Notes: generated by a model from the sequence alone, not told the origin. 64,000 bases of DNA from Pseudoxanthomonas japonensis (GCF_010093445.1 NZ_PDWW01000019.1:1-64000); one strand, 5' to 3'. Shown: positions 17,749-27,324, counted from the first letter of the stretch. Made by a program: numbers and translations.

Positions 17749-18342
17749 TCAGGGCATCCGTCGCCAGACCAGGCAGCGGTTGTTGGCCGGCATCGCGTTG
17801 TCTTCGACAAGCACCAGGCCGATGCCGCGCGCCAGCGCATTGACGGCTTCGAAGTCGCGGATGCCGGAGGCGGGATCGCGCTCCTTCAACCACTGCTCGA
17901 AGGCGCGGTTGCTGTCGCTGGTGAAGTCGCCACCGTAGTTGAAGGGGCCGTAGACGATCAGCAGTCCTTTCTGCTCAAGGATTCCGCCCACACCGGCGAA
18001 GAACGCCTCGGCCTGCGGCCAGCCCATGATGTGCAGGCTGTTGGCGGTGAAGACGGCGTCGAAGGTCACGTCGGGCCAGGGACCCTCGACATCCAGCTCG
18101 ATGGCGGGCGGCGTGTTCGGCAACGCCGCGTCGTCCAACCATGCGCCGATGCCCGCGAGGTTGTCCGCGCGATCACTGCTCTGCCAGGTCAGCCACGGTA
18201 TCGCCGTCGCAAAGTGCACCGCATGCTGGCCGGTGCCGCTGCCGATCTCGAGCACGCGGCGGGCCTCGGCGAGATGGCGCTGCAGGACCTCAAGGATCGG
18301 TCCCTGGTTGCGGTCGCATGATGGCGCGAACGGTCTGGTCAT
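17749..18342 (-). CDS. DUF938 class I SAM-dependent methyltransferase
   Basis: A 197-residue cytosolic protein. Motif I is VLEIGSGTGQHAVHFA (about residues 30-45), followed by WQSSDRADN and the DUF938-typical PFNYGGDFTSDSNRAF and SGIRDFEAV. The family is an S-adenosylmethionine-binding methyltransferase group without a known acceptor. The ATG at 18342 is the only sensible start; the frame is closed just upstream by the dyad at 18344-18416. It is transcribed toward the M48 gene but separated from it by 143 bp, so a shared transcript is possible, not shown. Confidence 0.88.
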   Translation of the reverse strand: MTRPFAPSCDRNQGPILEVLQRHLAEARRVLEIGSGTGQHAVHFATAIPWLTWQSSDRADNLAGIGAWLDDAALPNTPPAIELDVEGPWPDVTFDAVFTANSLHIMGWPQAEAFFAGVGGILEQKGLLIVYGPFNYGGDFTSDSNRAFEQWLKERDPASGIRDFEAVNALARGIGLVLVEDNAMPANNRCLVWRRMP

Positions 18343-18343
18343 G

Positions 18344-18416
18344 CGTAGCGTGCGCCATGCGCACGACCAGGCGTTGACGGAAGCATCATGAGGTCGTGCG
18401 CACGGCGCACGCTACG
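18344..18416. repeat. REP-like inverted repeat (CGTAGCGTGCGCC type)
   Basis: Arms of 25 bp (18344-18368 and 18392-18416) pair with one mismatch. The right arm contains the stop codon of the NYN gene (18412-18414) and the left arm begins 2 bp before the DUF938 start, so it fills the whole gap and could terminate the NYN transcript. Confidence 0.85.
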
Positions 18417-19254
18417 CGGCCCGCACATAGAAGCGCTTCGCGCCGCCTTCCCCTGCCCGCTCCTCGACGGTGAAGTGGCGCGGATGCGCCTTCAGCAGGT
18501 CGCTGAGCTTCTTGTGCCCGTACAGGCGGCTGTCGAAATCGGGGCGCACCTTGTTGAGGTAACTACCGACGGCGCCAAGGAAAGCCCAGCCCTGGTCGTC
18601 GCTGGCTTCCTCGATGGCCTGGCGGATCAGCCGCAGCGGCAGCGATTCCTGCTTGCCGGCCTCCGCCACCGGCGCTGCCGTCGGCTCGGCCTGGCCGGCG
18701 GGCTTCTTCGCGGCGGATTTGGTGGTCTTCCTGGCCGGCTTCGCAGGCTTCGGCGGCGACGGCGGCATATTGGATGCGGAAGCCTCGCTCCGCAGCACTT
18801 CGACATAGATGAACTTGTCGCACGCCTGCACGAAGGCGTCCGGCGTCTTGCGCTCGCCGAAGCCGTACACGGTCAACCCTTCCTCGCGCAGGCGCTGCGC
18901 CAGCCGGGTGAAGTCGCTGTCGCTGGAGACCAGGCAGACGCCGTCGAACCGGCGCGTGTACATCAGGTCCATCGCGTCGATGATCAGCGAACTGTCGGTG
19001 GCGTTCTTGCCGCTGGTATAGGCGAACTGCTGCACCGGGTTGATCGAGTGCTTCAGCAGCGCCTGCTTCCACTGGGTCATGCGGGTGCTGGTGAAGTCGC
19101 CGTAGATGCGCTTGACGCTGGCGACGCCGTACTTGGCGGTTTCCGCCAGCAGGCCTTCGATGACGGCGGGTTGCGCGTTGTCGGCGTCGATCAGCACCGC
19201 CAGTCGTGGCTGCTCGTCGTCGTTCTCGGGCCGGGCGACCGAACGGGATTTCAT
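18412..19254 (-). CDS. NYN (PIN-like) domain protein with C-terminal OST-HTH/LOTUS domain
   Basis: Probable RNA-binding ribonuclease-like protein in the cytosol. The ATG at 19254 follows CAGGAG and gives 280 residues. The N-terminal NYN fold (about residues 17-150) has LAVLIDADNAQP with its acidic metal ligands, IYGDFTS, DSSLIIDAMDLMY and LVSSDSDFTRLAQRLRE, the conserved Asp cluster of the family. A Lys/Pro/Ala-rich linker (about 160-195) leads to a LOTUS winged helix (LIRQAIEEASDDQGWAFLG, LYGHKKLSDLLKAHP). This architecture matches MARF1/LabA-type bacterial proteins. The stop lies inside the 18344-18416 repeat. Confidence 0.92.
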   Translation of the reverse strand: MKSRSVARPENDDEQPRLAVLIDADNAQPAVIEGLLAETAKYGVASVKRIYGDFTSTRMTQWKQALLKHSINPVQQFAYTSGKNATDSSLIIDAMDLMYTRRFDGVCLVSSDSDFTRLAQRLREEGLTVYGFGERKTPDAFVQACDKFIYVEVLRSEASASNMPPSPPKPAKPARKTTKSAAKKPAGQAEPTAAPVAEAGKQESLPLRLIRQAIEEASDDQGWAFLGAVGSYLNKVRPDFDSRLYGHKKLSDLLKAHPRHFTVEERAGEGGAKRFYVRAA

Positions 19255-19377
19255 CTGCGAGGCTCCTGTGCGCGATGAGGCGCATTGTGCACTACGTCGC
19301 CGTGGCATGACCGGCGTCACTTGACGTTGCGCCGCATGCCGACGACAGTCCGGTGGCTTTCGCTCCAGGATCCCGAC

Positions 19378-21006
19378 ATGCAACGACGCGACTTCCTCGC
19401 CCTTGGCGGCCTGACCCTCGCCGGCCTTGCGCTGCCCGGCACGCGCGTCATCGCCGCCGAAGCCCTGCTGGAACCCGGCGACGTGGCGAAAAAGAAGCGT
19501 CTGGCCGACGCGGCGTTGGCAGCGGCCACCGCTGCAGGCGCGACCTACTGCGACGTGCGCATCGGCCGCTACCTGCGGCAGTCGCTGATCACGCGCGAGG
19601 ACAAGGTGCAGAACGTGGTGAACACCGAGTCGTCCGGCATCGGCGTGCGCGTGATCGCGCAGGGTGCCTGGGGGTTCGCGGCGACCAACGACCAGACGCC
19701 GGACGGCGTCGCGGCTGCGGCACGGCAGGCGGTTGCCATCGCCCGCGCCAATGCGCGCATCCAGGGCAAGCCGGTGCAGTTGGCACCGCTGGCCGGCGTG
19801 GGCGAGGTCGCGTGGAAGACGCCGATCGTCAAGAACGCGATGGCGGTACCGGTGAAGGAAAAAGTGGATCTGCTGCTCGGCGCCAACGCCACCGCGCTGG
19901 CGGCCGGCGCCAGCTTCGCGGCCTCGCGCATGTTCGTCATCAACGAACAGAAGTATTTCGCCAGTACCGATGGCTCGTACATCGACCAGGACGTGCACCG
20001 CATCTGGGTGCCCTTCACGGTGACGGTGGTGGACCAGGCCACCGGCAAGTTCAAGACCCGCGACGGCCTGTCCGCGCCGATGGGCATGGGCTACGAGTAC
20101 CTGGACGCCAACCCGGCCGACAAGATCGCGTTGCCCGGCGGGGTGGTGGCGTACGGCGCGTCCTACGACCTGCGCGAGGACATCGTGGCGGCGGCGAAGC
20201 AGGCGCGCGCCAAGCTGACCGCACCGTCGGTGAAGCCCGGCAAGTACGACCTGGTGCTGGACCCGTCCAACCTGTTCCTGACCATCCACGAGAACGTCGG
20301 CCACCCGCTGGAGCTGGACCGCGTGCTCGGCTACGAGGCCAACTACGCCGGTACCAGCTTCGCCACGCTGGACAAGCGCGAGCAGCGCTTCCAGTGGGGC
20401 AGCCCCATCGTCAACTTCACCGCCGACAAGACCGAGCCACGCAGCCTGGGCGCGGTGGGCTACGACGACGAAGGCGTCAAGACGCGCCGCTGGGACCTGG
20501 TGAAGGACGGCGTGCTGGTCAACTACCAGGCCACGCGCGATGAGGTGCATATCCTCGGCGAAGACGCTTCGCACGGCTGCAGCTACGCCGACTCGTGGAG
20601 CAGCGTGCAGTTCCAGCGCATGGCCAACGTCTCACTGGCGCCAGGCAAGGCGCCGCTGACCGTGGCGGAGATGGTCAAGGACGTCGAGTACGGCATCTAC
20701 ATCCACGGCCGCGGCTCGTATTCGATCGACCAGCAGCGCTACAACGCGCAGTTCGGCGGCCAGTTGTATTTCGAGATCAGGAACGGCCAGGTCACCCGCC
20801 AGATCGAGGATGCGGCCTACCAGATCCGCACGCCGGAGTTCTGGAACGCCTGCACCGCGATCTGCGATGCCCGCGATTTCCGCCTGGGCGGCTCGTTCTT
20901 CGACGGCAAGGGACAGCCCAGCCAGGTCTCGGCGGTCTCGCATGGCTCGGCGACGACGCGCTTCAACGGCATCAACATCATCAACACGGCACGCAGCCTG
21001 GGATAG
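19378..21006 (+). CDS. TldD-like metalloprotease with Tat signal, paralogue 1
   Basis: A TldD/PmbA superfamily protein of 542 residues that appears to be exported. The ATG at 19378 follows CCAGGA, and the product begins MQRRDFLALGGLTLAGLALP, a twin-arginine signal with an AxA-like site (VIAAEA). The N-terminal half has the TldD pattern (ATYCDVRIGRYLRQ, IGVRVIAQGAWGFAA). The zinc motif is TIHENVGHPLELDR (H304, E305, H308). The C-terminal half lacks the Cys of the canonical VCGKEGQ motif (GGSFFDGKGQP instead) but has two cysteines upstream (NACTAIC). It heads a nine-gene plus-strand run. Known TldD/E pairs are cytosolic peptide proteases, so the Tat signal is unusual. Confidence 0.9.
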   Translation: MQRRDFLALGGLTLAGLALPGTRVIAAEALLEPGDVAKKKRLADAALAAATAAGATYCDVRIGRYLRQSLITREDKVQNVVNTESSGIGVRVIAQGAWGFAATNDQTPDGVAAAARQAVAIARANARIQGKPVQLAPLAGVGEVAWKTPIVKNAMAVPVKEKVDLLLGANATALAAGASFAASRMFVINEQKYFASTDGSYIDQDVHRIWVPFTVTVVDQATGKFKTRDGLSAPMGMGYEYLDANPADKIALPGGVVAYGASYDLREDIVAAAKQARAKLTAPSVKPGKYDLVLDPSNLFLTIHENVGHPLELDRVLGYEANYAGTSFATLDKREQRFQWGSPIVNFTADKTEPRSLGAVGYDDEGVKTRRWDLVKDGVLVNYQATRDEVHILGEDASHGCSYADSWSSVQFQRMANVSLAPGKAPLTVAEMVKDVEYGIYIHGRGSYSIDQQRYNAQFGGQLYFEIRNGQVTRQIEDAAYQIRTPEFWNACTAICDARDFRLGGSFFDGKGQPSQVSAVSHGSATTRFNGINIINTARSLG

Positions 21007-21014
21007 GCCATCGA

Positions 21015-21114
21015 CCGTCGTCCCAGCGCACGCTGGGACCCATCGTGCTCCTGATTTTGTATTCCCACTCCAGAGCGAAGCGCCAATGGATCCCAGCGTG
21101 CGCTGGGATGACGG
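21015..21114. repeat. Family B REP-like inverted repeat
   Basis: Arms of 28 bp (21015-21042 and 21087-21114, CCGTCGTCCCAGCG / CGCTGGGATGACGG) flank a 44-bp centre. The repeat lies between the two tldD-like paralogues; related copies are at 25271, 57731 and 57980. From 21115 to 21294 I see no gene. Confidence 0.88.
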
Positions 21115-21294
21115 GACTGAACCTGCCCGCCGCGATGAGCGCGACGTTTCTCCTTCTATGCCGAAAGTCATTTGACGCTGTCTGCACCCCGGCGCAAGAA
21201 TCGGGGACGACCCGCGCGGTGCACATGGCGCGGGCACAACGCGTCCGTCGCAGTCCTCGCCTGCCCCGTGCAGGCCCAACGGTGGAGAACAGCC

Positions 21295-22929
21295 TTGCAA
21301 CGTCGTGACTTCCTGGCCCTGACCGGCCTCACCGTGGGCGGGCTGATGGTGCCGTCCTACTTCGGCAAGGCGATCGCCGCCGAGCAGCTCCAGTCCACCC
21401 TCGACATCGCGTTCAAGAAGCGCCTGGCCGATGCCGCGCTGGCCGCGGCCAAGCAGGCCGGCGCCACCTACTGCGACGTGCGCATCGGCCGGTACCTGCG
21501 CCAGTTCGTGATCACCCGCGAGGACAAGGTGCAGAACGTGGTGAACACCGAGTCCACCGGCGCCGGCATCCGCGTGATCGCCAACGGTGCGTGGGGCTTC
21601 GCCGCCACCAATACGCTGACCGCCGAGGGCGTGGCGGCCGCCGCGCGCCAGGCCGCCGCGATCGCCACCGCCAACAGCAAGACGCAGACCGCGCCGGTGC
21701 AGCTGGCCAAGGCGCCGGGCTTCGGCGAGGTGTCGTGGAAGACGCCGATCAGGAAGAACGCCATGGAAGTGCCGATCAAGGAGAAGGTCGACCTGCTGCT
21801 GGGCGTCAACGCCGCCGCGATCAACGCCGGCGCCGACTTCGTCAACTCGATGATGTTCGTGGTCAACGAGCAGAAGTACTTCGCCAGCACCGACGGTTCC
21901 TACATCGACCAGGATGTGCACCGCATCTGGGTGCCGATGACGGTCACCGCCATCGACAAGGCCAGCGGCAAGTTCCGCACCCGCGACGGCCTGTCCTCGC
22001 CGGTCGGCATGGGCTACGAGTACCTGGATGGCGACGCGACGCAGAAGTACGCCACGCCGAACGGCGTCATCAACTACGGCCTGTCCTACGACATGAAGGA
22101 GGACGCCATCGCGTCCGCCAAGCAGGCGCGCGCCAAGCTGACCGCGCCGTCGGTGAAGCCCGGCAAGTACGACCTGGTGCTCGATCCCTCGCACACGTGG
22201 CTGACCATCCACGAGAACGTCGGCCATCCGCTCGAACTGGACCGCGTGCTCGGCTACGAGGCCAATTACGCCGGTACCAGCTTCGCCACGCTGGACAAGC
22301 GCAAGGAGGCGTTCCAGTACGGCAGCGGCCTCGTCAACCTGTTCGCCGACAAGGTGCAGACCGGCAGCCTGGGTGCGGTCGGCTACGACGACGAAGGCGT
22401 CAAGACCAAGCGCTGGGACCTGGTGAAGGAAGGCAAGCTGGTCGACTACCAGACCATCCGCGACCAGGCCCACATCCTGGGCAAGGACGAATCCGACGGC
22501 TGCTGCTACGCCGACTCGTGGAGCAGCGTGCAGTTCCAGCGCATGGCCAACGTGTCGCTGGCGCCTGGCAAGACCAAGCTGTCGGTCGCCGACATGATCA
22601 AGGACGTCGAGAACGGCATCTACATCATCGGCGACGGTTCGTTCTCGATCGACCAGCAGCGCTACAACGCGCAGTTCGGCGGCCAGCTGTTCTACGAGAT
22701 CAAGAACGGCAAGATCACCCAGCAGCTCGAGGACGTGGCCTACCAGATCCGCACGCCGGAATTCTGGAACGCCTGCACCGCGATCTGCGACGAGAGCGAC
22801 TACCGCCTGGGCGGCTCGTTCTTCGACGGCAAGGGCCAGCCCGGCCAGGTGTCCGCGGTGTCGCACGGTTCCTCGACCGCGCGCTTCAACGGCATGAACG
22901 TCATCAACACCGCCCGCAGCCTGGGATGA
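21295..22929 (+). CDS. TldD-like metalloprotease with Tat signal, paralogue 2
   Basis: A close paralogue of the preceding gene. I chose the TTG at 21295 because GGTGGAG lies 8 bp upstream and the product then begins with a twin-arginine signal (LQRRDFLALTGLTVGGLMVP), giving 544 residues; the frame is open back to 21172. The zinc motif TIHENVGHPLELDR is intact (H306, E307, H310). Long stretches are identical to paralogue 1 (DGSYIDQDVHRIWVP, SYADSW/CYADSW, SIDQQRYNAQFGGQL), and the same GGSFFDGKGQP replaces the canonical Cys motif. The tandem arrangement points to local duplication followed by divergence, perhaps giving a hetero-oligomer or two specificities. Confidence 0.9.
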   Translation: MQRRDFLALTGLTVGGLMVPSYFGKAIAAEQLQSTLDIAFKKRLADAALAAAKQAGATYCDVRIGRYLRQFVITREDKVQNVVNTESTGAGIRVIANGAWGFAATNTLTAEGVAAAARQAAAIATANSKTQTAPVQLAKAPGFGEVSWKTPIRKNAMEVPIKEKVDLLLGVNAAAINAGADFVNSMMFVVNEQKYFASTDGSYIDQDVHRIWVPMTVTAIDKASGKFRTRDGLSSPVGMGYEYLDGDATQKYATPNGVINYGLSYDMKEDAIASAKQARAKLTAPSVKPGKYDLVLDPSHTWLTIHENVGHPLELDRVLGYEANYAGTSFATLDKRKEAFQYGSGLVNLFADKVQTGSLGAVGYDDEGVKTKRWDLVKEGKLVDYQTIRDQAHILGKDESDGCCYADSWSSVQFQRMANVSLAPGKTKLSVADMIKDVENGIYIIGDGSFSIDQQRYNAQFGGQLFYEIKNGKITQQLEDVAYQIRTPEFWNACTAICDESDYRLGGSFFDGKGQPGQVSAVSHGSSTARFNGMNVINTARSLG

Positions 22930-22933
22930 GACC

Positions 22934-23015
22934 TGTAGAGCCGAGCTTGCTCGGCTGCACCGGATCGTAGGTCCTGCCAAACAACGAAGAGCAGCGGAGC
23001 GAGCTCCGCTCTACA
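22934..23015. repeat. REP-like repeat (TGTAGAGCCGAGC type)
   Basis: TGTAGAGCCGAGCTTGCTCGGCT at the left and AGCGGAGCGAGCTCCGCTCTACA-like sequence at the right form two hairpins with complementary TGTAGAG/CTCTACA ends. The form recalls the SMAG-type repeats of Stenotrophomonas. The ribosome site of the next gene follows directly (AAGGA at 23015-23019). Confidence 0.75.
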
Positions 23016-23027
23016 AGGAAAAACTCC

Positions 23028-24362
23028 ATGAGCATCCTCACCGAAGCGCAGGCCAAGGCCATCCTGGACAAGGTCCTCGCGCTGTCCACCGCCGACGAGT
23101 GCACCGCCTCCCTCACCGGCTCGATCGACGGCAACATCCGGTTCGCGCTGAACAACGTGTCCACCAGCGGCATCGTCAGCAATACCGACCTGGCCGTGCA
23201 GGTCGCGTTCGGCAAGCGCACCGGCGTGGCGACGATCAACGAGTTCGACGACGCCGCGCTGGAGCGCGTGGTGCGCCGCGCCGAAGACCTCGCCCGGCTG
23301 GCGCCGGAGAACCCCGAGTTCATGCCGGCCGTCGAGAAGCAGACCTACAAGCCCTCGCCGACCTTCAGCGATTCCACCGCCGCCATCACGCCGGAATTCC
23401 GCGCGCAGGTCGCCGCCGATTCGATCGGGCCGTGCAAGGCGGAGAAGCTGATCGCCGCCGGCTTTCTGGAAGACGGTCAGAGCTTCGTCGCCTTCGCCAA
23501 CAGCAAGGGCAACTTCGGCTACCAGAAGGCCACCGCGTTCAACTACACCTGCACGGTGCGCACCGAGGACGGCCGCGGTTCCGGCTGGGTCGGCCGCAAC
23601 CTGAAGGATGCGAACGCCTTCAAGGCCGACAGCGATATCCGCACCGCGATGCGCAAGGCCAGCGAATCGGCTGAGGCCAAGGCGCTGGAACCGGGCAAGT
23701 ACACGGTCATCCTGGAGCCCGCCGCGGCCGCCGGCCTGATCTCCTTCATGATGAACTTCTTCGATGCGCGCCAGGCCGACGAAGGCCGCAGCTTCCTGTC
23801 GAAGAAGGGCGGCGGCAACAAGCTGGGCGAACAGGTCTACGACCCGCGCGTGAATATCAGCGCCGATCCGTGGCACCCCGGCGCCGAAGTGATGCCGTGG
23901 GACAACGAAGGCCTGCCGCGCGAGAAGATGCCGATCGTCGAGAACGGCAAGGTGGTCAACCTGGAGTACTCGCGCTTCTGGGCGCAGAAGCAGGGCAAGC
24001 GCGCGGTCGGTTCGCCGGGCAACCTGCTGTTCGCCGGCGGCACCAAGTCCACCGCCGAGCTGGTCGCGGGTACGCAGAAGGGCATCCTGGTCACGCGCAC
24101 GTGGTACATCCGCATGGTCGATCCGCAGACCGTGCTGCTGACCGGCCTGACCCGCGACGGCACGTTCTACATCGAGAATGGCCAGATCAAGCACCCGGTG
24201 AAGAATTTCCGCTTCAACGAGTCGCCGGTGATCATGCTCAACAACATCGAGGAACTGGGCAAGCCGGTGCGCGTGGCCGGGGACGAGTCCAGCTTCGTGA
24301 TGATGATCCCGCCGATGAAGCTGCGCGACTTCACCTTCACCTCGTTGTCGGATGCGGTGTAG
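23028..24362 (+). CDS. TldE/PmbA-like protein, no signal peptide
   Basis: A 444-residue member of the TldD/PmbA superfamily. The ATG at 23028 follows AAGGAAAAACTCC. It shows the family fold pattern (GIVSNTDLAVQVAFGKRTG, ALEPGKYTVILEPAAAAGL, RFWAQKQGK, LTGLTRDGTFYIENG) but has no HEXXXH zinc motif, as in TldE/PmbA, the non-catalytic partner of TldD. It has no recognisable signal peptide, unlike the two TldD paralogues upstream. It presumably pairs with one or both of them. The gap to paralogue 2 is 98 bp and holds only a REP-like repeat, so co-transcription is likely. Confidence 0.88.
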   Translation: MSILTEAQAKAILDKVLALSTADECTASLTGSIDGNIRFALNNVSTSGIVSNTDLAVQVAFGKRTGVATINEFDDAALERVVRRAEDLARLAPENPEFMPAVEKQTYKPSPTFSDSTAAITPEFRAQVAADSIGPCKAEKLIAAGFLEDGQSFVAFANSKGNFGYQKATAFNYTCTVRTEDGRGSGWVGRNLKDANAFKADSDIRTAMRKASESAEAKALEPGKYTVILEPAAAAGLISFMMNFFDARQADEGRSFLSKKGGGNKLGEQVYDPRVNISADPWHPGAEVMPWDNEGLPREKMPIVENGKVVNLEYSRFWAQKQGKRAVGSPGNLLFAGGTKSTAELVAGTQKGILVTRTWYIRMVDPQTVLLTGLTRDGTFYIENGQIKHPVKNFRFNESPVIMLNNIEELGKPVRVAGDESSFVMMIPPMKLRDFTFTSLSDAV

Positions 24363-24365
24363 CGC

Positions 24366-24515
24366 TTCTCCTTCTCCCCCCGGGAGAAGGTGCCCGAAGG
24401 GCGGATGAGGGGCGAGCGCAGTCCATGATGCTTGAACCATCGGGACGCCATCGCCCCTCTCCCCAACCCCTCTCCCACAGGGACTTCCTGCGGTCGCCGT
24501 CGGGAGAGGGGCTTT
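24366..24515. repeat. Family C composite repeat at the DUF4159 gene start
   Basis: A GGGAGAAGGTGCCCGAAGG block, about 55 bp of other sequence, then CGCCCCTCTCCCCAACCCC and a closing GGGAGAGGGG. The order matches the copy inside hrpB (about 63434-63562). An extra insertion (ACAGGGACTTCCTGCGGTCGCC) sits in the right half. The repeat covers the first possible start codons of the next gene. Confidence 0.8.
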
Positions 24516-25243
24516 CAGAGACCCCGGCTTTGCTCCACTCCCGGCTAACGCGTGCGCAGTTCCTCCACCTGATACTCGGCGGCGTGGTGACGGCTGCATT
24601 GCCCAGGCAGGCGCGCGCCCAATCGGGCAACTACGACTTCCGCTTCACCCGCCTGAAATACGACTCCGGCGACTGGGACGTGGACGCGCGCATGCCGTCC
24701 AACCTGATCACCTCGCTGATCGATTACACCAGCCTGCGCGTGGATCCGAAGGAGCATGTGCTGGCACTGTCCGATCCGCGCATGCTGGCCGCGCCGTTCT
24801 GCTACCTGGCCGGGCACAAGCTGGTCGACTTCAATCCGGCGGAGAAGCGCAACTTCGAGCGCTACGTCCGCAACGGCGGCTTCGTCTTCGTCGACGACTG
24901 CAACCACGACATCGACGGCCTGTTCGCCAAGTCGTTCGAAGCGCAGATGGCGGCCATCTTCGGCTCGAAGGCGATGAAGAAGCTGCCGAACACGCACGCG
25001 ATCTATTCCTCGTTCTTCAAGTTCGACGGCCCGCCGGCGACCAGCTTCGAACTCAACGGCTGGGGTGACGACCTGGTGCACGAGTACCTGCAGGGCATCG
25101 AGATCAACGGCCGCCTCGGCGTGCTCTACAGCAACAAGGACTACGGCTGCGAGTGGGACTACGACTGGCGCAACAAGCGCTTCCTGGCCGAAGACAACAC
25201 GAAATTCGGCGTCAACCTCGTGATCTATGCGTTGACGACATGA
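24425..25243 (+). CDS. DUF4159 protein, exported
   Basis: An up to 272-residue protein with a DUF4159 domain, a flavodoxin-like fold related to glutamine-amidotransferase-like proteins; no reaction is known. Typical sequence: NYDFRFTRLKYDSGDWDV, YLAGHKLVDFNPAEKRNFE, RNGGFVFVDDCNHDIDG, IYSSFFKFDG and a C-terminal EDNTKFGVNLVIYALT. A hydrophobic signal (TRAQFLHLILGGVVTAALP, ending RARAQS) shows export, but it begins about 40 codons after the first ATG. The stretch between is translated repeat C. A TTG at 24530 would begin right at the signal, so the true start is uncertain (24425, 24428 or 24530). The gene follows the TldE-like gene and precedes MoxR. Confidence 0.85.
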   Translation: MMLEPSGRHRPSPQPLSHRDFLRSPSGEGLSETPALLHSRLTRAQFLHLILGGVVTAALPRQARAQSGNYDFRFTRLKYDSGDWDVDARMPSNLITSLIDYTSLRVDPKEHVLALSDPRMLAAPFCYLAGHKLVDFNPAEKRNFERYVRNGGFVFVDDCNHDIDGLFAKSFEAQMAAIFGSKAMKKLPNTHAIYSSFFKFDGPPATSFELNGWGDDLVHEYLQGIEINGRLGVLYSNKDYGCEWDYDWRNKRFLAEDNTKFGVNLVIYALTT

Positions 25244-25270
25244 CCGTATCCGCCCACCCGACACTCTCCG

Positions 25271-25384
25271 CCGTCATCCCAGCGAAAGCTGGGATCCAGT
25301 TTGATCTTGCCTTTGCATCTTCCACCGGCCGTCCGCATTCAGCGCGAAGATCACGATGGATCCCAGCTTTCGCTGGGATGACGG
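25271..25384. repeat. Family B REP-like inverted repeat
   Basis: Perfect 28-bp arms at 25271-25298 and 25357-25384 (CCGTCATCCCAGCG...) flank a 58-bp centre. It lies between the DUF4159 and MoxR genes and could separate the operon into two transcripts or attenuate it. Confidence 0.9.
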
Positions 25385-25430
25385 CGAACCTTACTGCAAC
25401 CCGCTGCACTGGAGTCAGCCAGGAAACACC

Positions 25431-26423
<993 letters not shown>

Positions 26424-26433
26424 TCGACCACCC

Positions 26434-27324
26434 GTGGCGCACGACCTGATCCCCGCCGACGTCCGCAGCCGGTTGAAGGACCTGCGGCTGACCGCGCGCC
26501 GTGCCATCGGCGCGCAGGGGATCGGCGTGCACCACAGCCGCAGCCGCGGCGCCGGCCTGGAGTTCGCGCAGTACCGCGCCTACGAGCCCGGCGACGAACT
26601 GCGCCAGATCGACTGGAAGCTGTATGCGCGGTCGGACCGGTTCTTCGTGCGCGAAGCCGAGCGAGAGAGTCCACTGACGGTGTGGATCGTGCTCGACGCC
26701 ACCGCCTCGATGAACCAGCGCGACGGCGAACGCGGCACGCGCTTCGATGCCGCGCGCCGGCTCACCGCCTGCATCGCTGAACTCGCGCTGCGCCAGGGCG
26801 ATCGTTTCGGCCTGCTGGTGCTGCACGGCGATGGCGTGCGCCTGGTGTCGCCCGGGAACGGCGCGCGCCAGCGCGACCAGTTGCTGCTGGCGCTGCATGG
26901 GCTGAGTGCGGGCGGCGTGTTTCCGGCCACGGACAAGCTGGCGCCGGTGTGGGAGCGCATCGGCGCCGGCGACCTGGTGATGGCGCTGAGCGACGGCTTC
27001 GACGAGGCGATGGTCGCGTTGATCGAACGGCTGGCGGCCGCGCGCCGCGAGGTGCTGGCGATCCAGCTGCTGACGGCGGAGGAGCGCGACTTCCCGTTCA
27101 CCGGCGGCCACCGCTTCCGCGATCCGGAGACCGGCGAGGAACTGCTGGGCGATGCCGTCGCGCTGCGTGCGGACTATCTGGCCCGCTTCGCCGAGGCACA
27201 GCGCCTGCTGGATGCGCGGCTCGATGCCAGCGGCATCCGCCATGCGCGCTACTACACCGACCAGCCGCTGGACCTGCCGCTGCGGCGGCTGTTCGGTGCG
27301 CGCGACGCGGCGGAGTACGCATGA
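26434..27324 (+). CDS. DUF58 (VWA-like) protein
   Basis: A 296-residue protein starting with GTG at 26434, 10 bp after moxR. The DUF58 core is plain: GAGLEFAQYRAYEPGDELRQ, IDWKLYARSDRFFVREAE. A following von Willebrand A-like fold carries VLDATASMNQ, a MIDAS-like DxTxS, and later ALSDGFDEAM. In MoxR-linked clusters this protein is the presumed substrate-binding partner of the ATPase. Its TGA overlaps the ATG of the next gene (ATGA), so translation is coupled. Confidence 0.93.
   Translation: MAHDLIPADVRSRLKDLRLTARRAIGAQGIGVHHSRSRGAGLEFAQYRAYEPGDELRQIDWKLYARSDRFFVREAERESPLTVWIVLDATASMNQRDGERGTRFDAARRLTACIAELALRQGDRFGLLVLHGDGVRLVSPGNGARQRDQLLLALHGLSAGGVFPATDKLAPVWERIGAGDLVMALSDGFDEAMVALIERLAAARREVLAIQLLTAEERDFPFTGGHRFRDPETGEELLGDAVALRADYLARFAEAQRLLDARLDASGIRHARYYTDQPLDLPLRRLFGARDAAEYA

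Noticed and set aside
20632-22980. A 782-codon minus-strand frame opposite the tldD-like genes
   Set aside because: Repeating low-complexity blocks reflect the two paralogues read backwards; it crosses the REP region without signals of its own.
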